Assembly: GCA_026984355.1 (NCBI GenBank)
Contig: JALSSG010000253.1
Location: 1-6,728 of the forward strand
Direction of reading: 5' to 3'
From: Hydrogenothermaceae bacterium
GTDB taxonomy: Bacteria > Aquificota > Aquificia > Aquificales > Hydrogenothermaceae
DNA length: 6,728 nucleotides
In this document: positions 1 to 4,871 of the stretch, one piece after another
Position numbering within the stretch: position 1 is the stretch's first letter
Layout of the letters: each line of letters opens with the position of its first letter
Notes under the pieces: generated by a model
What the model was told of the DNA's origin: nothing
Seen by the model: the letters and a program-made list of their open reading frames with translations, nothing else
Databases searched by the model: none
Program-made: the position numbers and the translations under genes

Positions 1-1
1 T

Positions 2-949
2 GTTCTTTTTATGATACCTATTTTAATAGGTATTACAAGAAGATTAAAACTTCCACCTGTACCTTATGTTATAGCTACAATTCTTGCATCAAACATAGGT
101 GGAACAGCAACATTAATAGGAGACCCACCTAATATAATTATTGGTTCTATAGGTAAATTTACATTTAACGATTTTATTGTAAATTTAGCCCCAATCGTAA
201 TTATTACCCATATAATTGGAACAATAGTTTTTACATTAATGATGAAATGGAAAGGTGAATTAGAACCAAGAATAACTGATGAAAAAGAGCTTGAAGAAAT
301 CATAAAATCTGAAAAAGCTGAATTTGATGTTATTCTTATGAGAAAAGGACTAATAGTATTTGGAATAACAATCACGTTATTTTTTTTACACCATGCTTTA
401 CATCTTGAACCAGGAACTGTAGCTCTTTTTATGGCTTCAATCTTATTACTCTGGTCTGGCGAATCACCAGAAAAAATATTTGAAAGAGTTGAATGGACAA
501 CTTTAATGTTCTTTGTTGGTTTATTTATAGTTATCGGTGGTATGGAAAGCACAGGTGTTTTTGATACTTTAGCAGAATTTACAGCTTCTCTTATAAAAGA
601 CCCTCTGTCAGGTATATTGGTACTTGGCCCATTGTCAGCTATTATTTCTGGAATTGTAGATAATATACCATTTACAATGGCAATGGCTTATGTTCTTGCA
701 GATTTTTCAAAAGATGTTGCTTTTAATACAGAACCTTTATGGTGGGCTTTAGCTCTTGGTGCCTGTTTAGGTGGGAATTTAACTATAATAGGAGCTTCTG
801 CAAATGTAGTAGCTTCAGGATTGTCTGCAAGGGAAGGTTATCCTATATCCTTTATAGATTTTTTAAAAACAGGAACACCGGTAACAATTATCACAGTTAT
901 AATAGCTCTTTTACTTCTTTATATTAAATATCTTATATTTGGAATTTGA
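2..949 (+). CDS. ArsB/NhaD-family ion transporter, C-terminal part (5' end outside window)
   Basis: Polytopic inner-membrane permease of the ion transporter superfamily, the group that holds arsenite permease ArsB and Na+/H+ antiporter NhaD. The frame is open from base 2, so the gene begins upstream; family members are usually about 420-440 aa and about 315 are visible, so roughly 100-120 N-terminal residues are missing. The first family signature, GGTATLIGDPPNI, lies about 30 residues after the Met codon at 11. The matching second-half motifs VDNIPFT and GGNLTIIGASANVV follow, as expected for two inverted halves. Hydrophobic segments alternate with a charged cytoplasmic loop (KELEEIIKSEKAEFD) between the halves. 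The substrate cannot be fixed from sequence: sodium/proton, arsenite or an organic anion are all possible. The Met at 11 is internal, not the start. The gene ends 86 bases before sod with no clear terminator. Confidence 0.9.
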   Translation, partial: VLFMIPILIGITRRLKLPPVPYVIATILASNIGGTATLIGDPPNIIIGSIGKFTFNDFIVNLAPIVIITHIIGTIVFTLMMKWKGELEPRITDEKELEEIIKSEKAEFDVILMRKGLIVFGITITLFFLHHALHLEPGTVALFMASILLLWSGESPEKIFERVEWTTLMFFVGLFIVIGGMESTGVFDTLAEFTASLIKDPLSGILVLGPLSAIISGIVDNIPFTMAMAYVLADFSKDVAFNTEPLWWALALGACLGGNLTIIGASANVVASGLSAREGYPISFIDFLKTGTPVTIITVIIALLLLYIKYLIFGI

Positions 950-963
950 AGCACCTACACAAC

Positions 964-995
964 TTGATATAAATCATAATTATATTTCCTATAAA
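964..995 (+). promoter_or_regulatory. Possible promoter of sod
   Basis: TTGATA at 964-969 and TATAAA at 990-995 resemble sigma-70 boxes, but the 20 bp spacing is longer than usual. A second AT-rich -10-like stretch, TATAAAAT, lies at 1009-1016 without a good -35 box. The gap before sod is only 86 bases, so the promoter, if there is one, must lie here; readthrough from the transporter gene is the alternative. Confidence 0.3.
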
Positions 996-1035
996 CAAGC
1001 ATACTAGATATAAAATACTCAATGGAGGGATAAAT

Positions 1036-1656
1036 ATGAAAATAGTTAAACTTGAACCAAAAGACCATCTTAAACCAAAAGGTCTTGAAGGTATATCAGA
1101 TGAACAGATTGAAGTTCATTTTGAGGCACATTATAAAGGATATGTAGCAAAATACAATGAAATCCAAGAAAAACTTGCAGATTTTAACTTTGCTGACAGG
1201 TCTAAAGCAAACCAAAACTACTCTGAGTATAGAGCTCTTAAAGTTGAAGAAAGTTTTAACTATATGGGTGTAGTATTACATGAGCTTTATTTTGAACACT
1301 TAATAGGTGGAGGTAAAGGCGAACCTTCTGATGATTTAAAAAAACTCATTGAAGAAACTTTTGGTTCTTTAGATAATTGTCTAACAGAAATAAAAGCAAC
1401 AGGAATAGCATGTAGAGGATGGTCTTTACTATCATATGACCTTTATAACAATATGTTAGTAGTTAACGGACTTGATGCTCATAACCAACTAGGCTTTGTA
1501 AACAGCGTACCTTTAATAGTACTTGATGTTTATGAACACGCTTATTATGTAGACCAGAAAAACAAAAGACCACCATACATAGATGCATTCTTTAAAAATC
1601 TTAATTGGGACGTAATAAATAGCAGATTTGAAAAAGCATGTAAACTCGCCAAATAA
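1036..1656 (+). CDS. sod: Superoxide dismutase, Fe/Mn family
   Basis: Cytoplasmic enzyme that converts superoxide to oxygen and hydrogen peroxide with one Fe or Mn per subunit. The 206-aa length is normal for the family. Predicted metal ligands are H28 (in VHFEAHYKGY), H82 (in VVLHELYF), D164 and H168 (in DVYEHAYY). The GGGKGEP loop at 91-97 is also typical. The usual second-shell Gln of E. coli-type enzymes is absent: position 78 is Gly (as in MnSOD) and the C-terminal site appears to be H149 (in DAHNQ), as in archaeal SODs, so metal preference is uncertain. The usual DVWEHAYY has Tyr in place of Trp. There is no signal peptide. The start is supported by the Shine-Dalgarno GGAGGG at 1024-1029, six bases before the ATG. 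It is probably transcribed alone and is followed by a terminator hairpin. Confidence 0.95.
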   Translation: MKIVKLEPKDHLKPKGLEGISDEQIEVHFEAHYKGYVAKYNEIQEKLADFNFADRSKANQNYSEYRALKVEESFNYMGVVLHELYFEHLIGGGKGEPSDDLKKLIEETFGSLDNCLTEIKATGIACRGWSLLSYDLYNNMLVVNGLDAHNQLGFVNSVPLIVLDVYEHAYYVDQKNKRPPYIDAFFKNLNWDVINSRFEKACKLAK

Positions 1657-1664
1657 TCACTAAC

Positions 1665-1687
1665 AGGCACCTTTTGGTGCCTTCTTT
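1665..1687 (+). terminator. Rho-independent-type terminator after sod
   Basis: AGGCACC (1665-1671), a TTTT loop and GGTGCCT (1676-1682) form a perfect 7-bp stem, followed by TCTTTC. It starts 8 bases after the sod stop codon. The T tract is interrupted by C, so termination may be partial. Confidence 0.75.
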
Positions 1688-1723
1688 CAATCCTTTATTT
1701 AAAACATTTTTCATATTATCAGA

Positions 1724-1732
1724 TGATATAAT
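1724..1732 (+). promoter_or_regulatory. Extended -10 promoter of ppa
   Basis: TGATATAAT is a perfect TATAAT (1727-1732) with the TGn extension. No convincing -35 box is present at 16-18 bp, which fits an extended -10 promoter. Predicted transcription start is near 1739, leaving a leader of about 34 bases before the pyrophosphatase start codon. Confidence 0.6.
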
Positions 1733-1772
1733 ATTTCTTAACTAAGAAAGAAAAAATTCAAAGGGGATAAGT

Positions 1773-2303
1773 ATGGATTTATCTAAGATACCTGCTGGTA
1801 AAAATCCGCCAGAAGATATCTACGTAGTTATAGAAATTCCACAAGGAAGTGGAATTAAGTACGAAGTAGATAAAGAAAGTGGAGCAGTTTTTGTAGATAG
1901 ATTCTTGTATACTGCAATGTACTATCCTTTTAATTATGGTTTTATTCCGAATACTCTTGCAGATGATGGAGACCCTACTGATGTTTTAGTTATTTCAAGT
2001 GAACCAGTAGTTCCAGGTAGCGTAATCAGAAGTAGACCTATTGGAATGCTTGAAATGGAAGATGAAGAAGGCATTGATACAAAAATAATAGCTGTACCTG
2101 TTTCAAAACTGGATAAAACATTTGATAACATTAATGATGTTTCTGATTTACCAGAAGCAACTTTAAATAAAATTAAACACTTTTTTGAACATTATAAAGA
2201 ACTAGAGCCAGGAAAATGGGTAAAAGTAAAAGAGTTTAAGTCCAAAGATGTAGCACTAAAAGATATAGAAAAAGCTATCCAAAACTATAAAACAAAAGCT
2301 TGA
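1773..2303 (+). CDS. ppa: Inorganic pyrophosphatase, family I
   Basis: Soluble cytoplasmic enzyme that hydrolyses pyrophosphate to two phosphates with Mg2+, pulling biosynthetic reactions forward. It is 176 aa, the bacterial family I length, and aligns almost without gaps to the E. coli enzyme. The active-site signature DGDPTDV has D65, D67 and D70; other expected residues are E21, K30, R43, Y51, Y55, D97, D102, K104, Y141 and K142. T69 sits where the family usually has a hydrophobic residue. The PAGKNPPEDIYVVIEIP N-terminus is characteristic. The start is supported by AAGGGG at 1761-1766. It is transcribed from its own extended -10 promoter; no terminator is seen before the tRNA cluster, so readthrough into the tRNAs is possible. 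Confidence 0.97.
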   Translation: MDLSKIPAGKNPPEDIYVVIEIPQGSGIKYEVDKESGAVFVDRFLYTAMYYPFNYGFIPNTLADDGDPTDVLVISSEPVVPGSVIRSRPIGMLEMEDEEGIDTKIIAVPVSKLDKTFDNINDVSDLPEATLNKIKHFFEHYKELEPGKWVKVKEFKSKDVALKDIEKAIQNYKTKA

Positions 2304-2328
2304 AAATTTAATCCTTTAGTGATATATT
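2300..2328 (+). promoter_or_regulatory. Promoter of the tRNA cluster
   Basis: TTGAAA (2300-2305), 17 bp spacing and TATATT (2323-2328) with a TGn extension at 2320-2322. The -35 box overlaps the TGA stop codon of ppa (2301-2303). Predicted start near 2335, about 8 bases before tRNA-Pro. Confidence 0.65.
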
Positions 2329-2342
2329 ATTTTTCTGCTTAT

Positions 2343-2415
2343 CGGAGTGTAGCTCAGGTGGCAGAGCACGTGCCTTGGGAGCACGGGGTCGCAGGTTCAA
2401 GTCCTGCCACTCCGA
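2343..2415 (+). tRNA. tRNA-Pro (anticodon UGG)
   Basis: A full cloverleaf can be drawn. The acceptor stem is CGGAGTG with CACTCCG, the D stem GCTC with GAGC, the anticodon stem CGTGC with GCACG around the loop CTTGGGA (anticodon TGG), and the T arm GCAGG-TTCAAGT-CCTGC. The discriminator is A2415. CCA is not encoded; the gene runs straight into eight T residues (2416-2423), so the end must be added by a CCA-adding enzyme. UGG reads the proline CCN codons. Confidence 0.97.
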
Positions 2416-2438
2416 TTTTTTTTAGCTGAATATGGGCA

Positions 2439-2515
<77 letters not shown>

Positions 2516-2516
2516 C

Positions 2517-2545
2517 TTGAAAGATGGATAGTTTGTAGATATATT
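2517..2545 (+). promoter_or_regulatory. Promoter of the initiator tRNA
   Basis: TTGAAA (2517-2522), 17 bp and TATATT (2540-2545), the same boxes and spacing as the promoter at 2300-2328. It begins two bases after the CCA of tRNA-Arg. The predicted start lies about 7 bases before tRNA-fMet. Confidence 0.6.
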
Positions 2546-2558
2546 TTTAAATACCTTG

Positions 2559-2635
2559 CGCGGGGTGGAGCAGCCTGGTAGCTCGCCGGGCTCATAACCC
2601 GGAGGTCGAGGGTTCAAATCCCTCCCCCGCAACCA
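2559..2635 (+). tRNA. Initiator tRNA-fMet (anticodon CAU), CCA encoded
   Basis: The acceptor stem CGCGGGG pairs with CCCCGCA, leaving the C1-A72 mismatch that marks bacterial initiator tRNAs. The anticodon stem CCGGG/CCCGG has the three G-C pairs next to the loop CTCATAA needed for P-site binding. T arm GAGGG-TTCAAAT-CCCTC, discriminator A2632, encoded CCA at 2633-2635. The accessory region begins at its 3' end. Confidence 0.97.
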
Positions 2636-2969
2636 TATTGATTTTACGATTGTAGGTTCTAAACGGGTTCCTAAAACTATATTCAATCCAGTAAAAGCCT
2701 TCTATTTCATCTTTTTCTATTCTAACTTCTTCAAGAAGATTTTTTATTATTTCCCTTGCCTGTGATACATCCATGCTTAGAACATTATCTATCTGCTCAA
2801 GGAGTATATCTATTACTTCATCATCAATTTCTACACCTTCTATTTCCTTAAAAGATTTAAGTTCCAGCTCTAAAAGGCTTATTTGCTGTTCGTATTCCTG
2901 TATCTTTTTAGCTATAGTCTTACTTGGGTTTTCTTCAAATATCTCAAGGAAGCTCTGGAGATATTGAGC
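2636..2969 (-). pseudogene. C-terminal remnant of a probable large serine recombinase
   Basis: On the minus strand one frame is open from 2969 down into tRNA-fMet, giving about 111 residues of gene-like protein. It has a charged coiled-coil stretch (SKTIAKKIQEYEQQISLLE), then EIDDEVIDILLEQID, then QAREIIKNLLEEVRIEKDEI and a closing aromatic strand (GFYWIEYSF). This order of coiled coil, helix pair and short C-terminal strand is typical of the far C-terminus of resolvase/invertase-type large recombinases. The catalytic N-terminal domain and the DNA-binding region are missing: the frame meets a TAA at 2970-2972 and no start fits. The Met codon at 2772-2774 is internal. At its other end the frame runs into the complement of the tRNA, so the native stop is also lost. 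Fragment status is clear; the family assignment is moderate. Confidence 0.5.
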
Positions 2970-2999
2970 TTATAAAAAATTATAGATGCAGACCTATAA

Positions 3000-3083
3000 A
3001 CACACGTTCATATCCTCGGTGCTACTGGAACAGGGAAAACACTTTTACTGAAGTTTTTAGATACACAATTTTTATATAACTGA
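3000..3083 (+). pseudogene. Short P-loop ATPase scrap
   Basis: The frame reads HVHILGATGTGKTLLLKFL and then stops at TGA 3081-3083. GATGTGKT is a textbook Walker A motif, here after a hydrophobic strand and before a helix, as in HerA/FtsK-like and other AAA-type ATPases. Only about 27 codons remain: a TAA lies just upstream at 2997-2999. An ATG at 2986 (MQTYK) is in another frame, which suggests that a frameshift separates it. No Walker B or further domain is present. It is probably a leftover of a deleted gene; chance is not excluded. Confidence 0.35.
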
Positions 3084-3100
3084 AAGTGCTTAATGGCTCA

Positions 3101-3125
3101 GTAGGCTTTTAGGCAAAAGACCTAC
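3101..3125. repeat. Hairpin: 10-bp inverted repeat
   Basis: GTAGGCTTTT (3101-3110), loop AGGC, then AAAAG (3115-3119), one bulged A, and CCTAC (3121-3125). Ten base pairs form with a single bulge. It lies in a non-coding stretch, with no T tract after it, so it does not look like a terminator. A structured RNA or a mobile-element end is possible. Confidence 0.55.
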
Positions 3126-3129
3126 AGGC

Positions 3130-3148
3130 AACCTAACAGAAATAGGTT
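3130..3148. repeat. Second inverted repeat
   Basis: AACCTA (3130-3135) and TAGGTT (3143-3148) can pair around a 7-base loop. It sits four bases after the hairpin at 3101-3125, so the two could form consecutive stem-loops in one transcript. The stem is short and could be fortuitous. Confidence 0.35.
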
Positions 3149-3159
3149 TGGTAAGTCTA

Positions 3160-3202
3160 TAAGGTTTTAACGGCTGTAAGGTTGTTCGCTGTAAGGTTTT
3201 AA
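3160..3202 (+). repeat. Three direct copies of TAAGGTT, 15-17 bp apart
   Basis: TAAGGTTTTAA at 3160-3170, TAAGGTT at 3177-3183 and TAAGGTTTTAA at 3192-3202. The second and third copies share the longer GCTGTAAGGTT. The stretch from 3084 to 3256 contains no recognisable gene; it holds only this array and the inverted repeats around it. Degenerate iteron-like protein binding sites are one reading. Confidence 0.45.
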
Positions 3203-3239
3203 AGCTAGGTGATGCCTCAAAAAATGTTGTTATTTTATC

Positions 3240-3273
3240 CAAGTATGGGCAAAAATTTGCCTATATATACTTG
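3240..3273. promoter_or_regulatory. Imperfect palindrome over the MNT promoter
   Basis: Nested inverted repeats: CAAGTAT (3240-3246) with ATACTTG (3267-3273) outside, and GGCAAA (3248-3253) with TTTGCC (3256-3261) inside. ATACT (3267-3271) can alternatively pair with AGTAT (3278-3282). The repeat covers the -35 box of the predicted promoter, where an operator for autoregulation of a toxin-antitoxin operon would sit. Confidence 0.45.
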
Positions 3274-3285
3274 TTTGAGTATATT
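3257..3285 (+). promoter_or_regulatory. Possible promoter of the MNT/HEPN operon
   Basis: TTGCCT (3257-3262), 17 bp, TATATT (3280-3285). The start of transcription would fall near 3292, one base before the ATG at 3293, so the mRNA would be almost leaderless. This agrees with the lack of a Shine-Dalgarno sequence there. Confidence 0.45.
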
Positions 3286-3292
3286 TTTAAGT

Positions 3293-3628
3293 ATGAGAAG
3301 ATTTATTGAAGATAATCTTACAATTAAAGAAAAGAAGGCATTAAAAGAGATTAAGACCTTTCTCAATAAAACTTTTAAGGAGAGTAAAATTTTCATATAT
3401 GGTTCAAAAACAGAAGGAGAATATACACAAGAAAGTGATTTGGATTTACTAATAATAATTCCAAATTTGAACTGGAAGATAAAGAAAAAAATAGTTAATA
3501 AAATAACAGAAATAAATTGGAAGTATGATACAAATATAAGTTCAGTTGTTGTTTCAAAAGAAGAGTGGATTAAGTATCAGATAATACCGTTATTTCAGAA
3601 AGTAAAAGAAAAAGGGTTAATGTCTTGA
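3293..3628 (+). CDS. MNT-type nucleotidyltransferase, antitoxin of a HEPN/MNT pair
   Basis: Minimal nucleotidyltransferase of the DNA polymerase beta superfamily, 111 aa. It carries the GSx10DxD signature: G37-S38 (IYGSKTEG), then ten residues to D49-L-D51 (SDLDLLI). A following region (NISSVVVSKEEW) matches the last strand of the fold, where a third acidic residue is not evident. Proteins of this family pair with HEPN RNase toxins and in studied systems (MntA/HepT) silence the toxin by adding AMP to a tyrosine; that role here is inference. An upstream in-frame ATG at 3209 would add 28 residues (MMPQKMLLFYPS...), but that part is unlike the family and overlaps the palindrome and promoter, so 3293 was chosen. 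Its end overlaps the start of the HEPN gene by four bases. Confidence 0.8.
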   Translation: MRRFIEDNLTIKEKKALKEIKTFLNKTFKESKIFIYGSKTEGEYTQESDLDLLIIIPNLNWKIKKKIVNKITEINWKYDTNISSVVVSKEEWIKYQIIPLFQKVKEKGLMS

Positions 3629-4008
3629 AAGAAGAAATAATTGATTATTGGATAGATAAGTCCCGTAAAAGCTTAAAATCTGCAATTTTGGAATACCAGT
3701 AGGGATATTTTGATTTCTCAGTAAATCGTCTATATTATGCCGTTTTTTATATTACAAATGCTTATTTCTTTTAAAAAGATAAGTATTTTAAAAAGCATTC
3801 TGGATTAAGAGCAAACTTCCATAAGGAATTAGTTAAAAAAGGCAAAATAGACAAGGTCTATGGAAAACTTTATGATAAGTTGTTTGAAGCAAGAGAAGAG
3901 GGAAATTATAAACCTTTTGTTAGTTTTGAAAAAGAGCAAGTTGAGGAATGGATAAGATTAACAGAAGAGTTTATAGAAAAAATGGAAGAATTAATTAGAA
4001 ATACTTGA
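3625..4008 (+). pseudogene. HEPN-domain toxin gene broken by two stop codons
   Basis: Reading from TTG at 3625 (AAAGGG at 3611-3616 as ribosome site) gives a 127-codon HEPN-domain protein (PF05168-like) in a single frame, except for TAG at 3700-3702 (codon 26) and TAA at 3772-3774 (codon 50). Family features are clear on both sides of the stops: YWIDKSRKSLKSA at the N-terminus, SVNRLYYAVFY (the usual xVNRxYYAxF helix), KKHSGLRANFHKE, then YGKLYDKLFEAREEGNYKPF and a C-terminal helix from SFEKEQVEEW. HEPN domains in such pairs are RNases. There is no frameshift or deletion, only point nonsense changes, so the loss looks recent. The three pieces could not make a complete domain without readthrough. 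It overlaps the MNT gene by four bases, the usual operon arrangement. Confidence 0.8.
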
Positions 4009-4109
4009 TTCAAATAAACCTGCGGAACACATTATCATATAAGGATTTGCTAAATATTGCGCTTAAATATATTGAAACTAAAAGCTTTACCATAATTATA
4101 ATTAAGGTT

Positions 4110-4138
4110 TTGTGTTTTAGGGATAATTGGAGTATAAT
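4110..4138 (+). promoter_or_regulatory. Promoter of the integrase-region operon
   Basis: TTGTGT (4110-4115), 17 bp, perfect TATAAT (4133-4138). Predicted start near 4145, leaving a leader of about 54 bases before the gene at 4199. The 190-base gap after the HEPN remnant holds nothing else recognisable. Confidence 0.6.
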
Positions 4139-4198
4139 TAGTAAGTGTATGATTTATTGTAGTTTTTCAAGTTTTTTGCAACTATAAGAGGTTTAAAT

Positions 4199-4597
4199 AT
4201 GGAAATCTGTGGATTAAGCTTTCCAGATAAATATTTTGACAAACATTATAAGAAAAGAATTAAAGAAGGATATATTAAAAGCAAAGAAGACTATATTTTA
4301 AGAATAAAAGAAACTATAAAAAATGCTGATAAATTTTATATAGTTAAGCAATTTTCGGATTGCAAAGATAAATTAATTTTTTATTCTAATAATTGGAGTG
4401 TTTGGATTTTAATTGAAGAAGAAAGAATAATAACTACTTTTTATGTAAAGGAAAAAAATATGGAAGTATTTTTCAAAAAAAGAAATATACATTATGATTT
4501 ATCTGATAATTGCGAAAAAGAAACTTATATTGAGGTAAAGAAAAATGAGAACTCTAAATATGCAAGATTTATTGAAACAATACAAAATAGATGTTGA
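4199..4597 (+). CDS. Small protein, candidate BECR-fold (RelE/colicin-like) RNase toxin
   Basis: 132 aa, first gene of the run, with Shine-Dalgarno AAGAGG at 4186-4191. I do not recognise it firmly. Visible features: an N-terminal KHYKKRIKEGYI with H16 and R20, a helix DYILRIKETIKNADKFYIV, then strands LIFYSNNWSVWIL and RIITTFYVK (T79-T80). The order of KHxxxR helix, 'IKETIKNADKFY', a strand with Trp, and 'G/R-I-I-T-x-F' strongly resembles BECR-fold nucleases (Barnase-EndoU-ColicinE5/D-RelE), which cleave RNA; this is a pattern judgement, not a demonstrated match. No signal peptide or membrane segment is present. The next gene starts inside its last 53 bases, so the two are translated together and may form a toxin-antitoxin pair. 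Confidence 0.7.
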   Translation: MEICGLSFPDKYFDKHYKKRIKEGYIKSKEDYILRIKETIKNADKFYIVKQFSDCKDKLIFYSNNWSVWILIEEERIITTFYVKEKNMEVFFKKRNIHYDLSDNCEKETYIEVKKNENSKYARFIETIQNRC

Positions 4598-4847
4598 GTT
4601 TATTGAAGATTTTTTAGATAATGACCCTATAGAGATACAGGAAGCATTTTACAAGAGAGCTGAAATATTAAAACATTTTAATGATTTAACCTTGAAGGAA
4701 CTCAAAGAATTTTTAAATGCTGAAAAAGTATTAGAGAAGCATTTATCTCAAATTAAACAAAAGTATCCTCTTTTATACGAAAAAACAATAGAACCTCAAA
4801 ATGAATTGCTTAAAACTAAATTAATAGACATTTTTATTACTTCTTAA
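4545..4847 (+). CDS. Small helical protein, paralogue of the gene at 6449
   Basis: 100 aa, highly charged and predicted all-helical: MQDLLKQYKIDVE, FYKRAEILKHFN, LTLKELKEFLNAEKVLEKH and KYPLLYEKTIEP follow in order. The family is not recognised. It shares the whole order of motifs with the gene at 6449 (YKIDVE, FYKR, FN-LTLKEL-EFL, KY, YEK-IEP). The ATG at 4545 is supported by GAGGT at 4532-4536 with 8-base spacing and by alignment with the paralogue's N-terminus; the ATG at 4560 is the alternative. It overlaps the preceding gene by 53 bases in another frame. Being small and charged and tied to a partner by overlap, it could be an antitoxin or adaptor; that is inference. Confidence 0.75.
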   Translation: MRTLNMQDLLKQYKIDVEFIEDFLDNDPIEIQEAFYKRAEILKHFNDLTLKELKEFLNAEKVLEKHLSQIKQKYPLLYEKTIEPQNELLKTKLIDIFITS

Positions 4848-4871
4848 AACCTAAAGAAAAATAAAAATAAA

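Noticed and set aside
64..552. Minus-strand 162-aa frame inside the transporter gene
   Set aside because: Antisense to conserved ArsB/NhaD motifs; no recognisable family and no ribosome site.
2773..2967. Plus-strand 64-aa frame rich in Ser and Leu
   Set aside because: It is the complement of the recombinase remnant; its composition (runs of Ser) is typical of an antisense shadow of Glu/Lys-rich helices.
3160..3202. CRISPR array
   Set aside because: Only three short 7-11 base repeats at 15-17 bp; units are far too short and no cas gene is near.
3209..3292. Upstream start of the MNT gene at 3209
   Set aside because: The extra 28 residues do not look like the family, lack a Shine-Dalgarno, and cover the palindrome and predicted promoter.
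4005..4187. 60-aa frame between the HEPN remnant and the gene at 4199
   Set aside because: TTG start without a ribosome site, low-complexity Ile/Ser-rich product, and it spans the strong promoter at 4110-4138.
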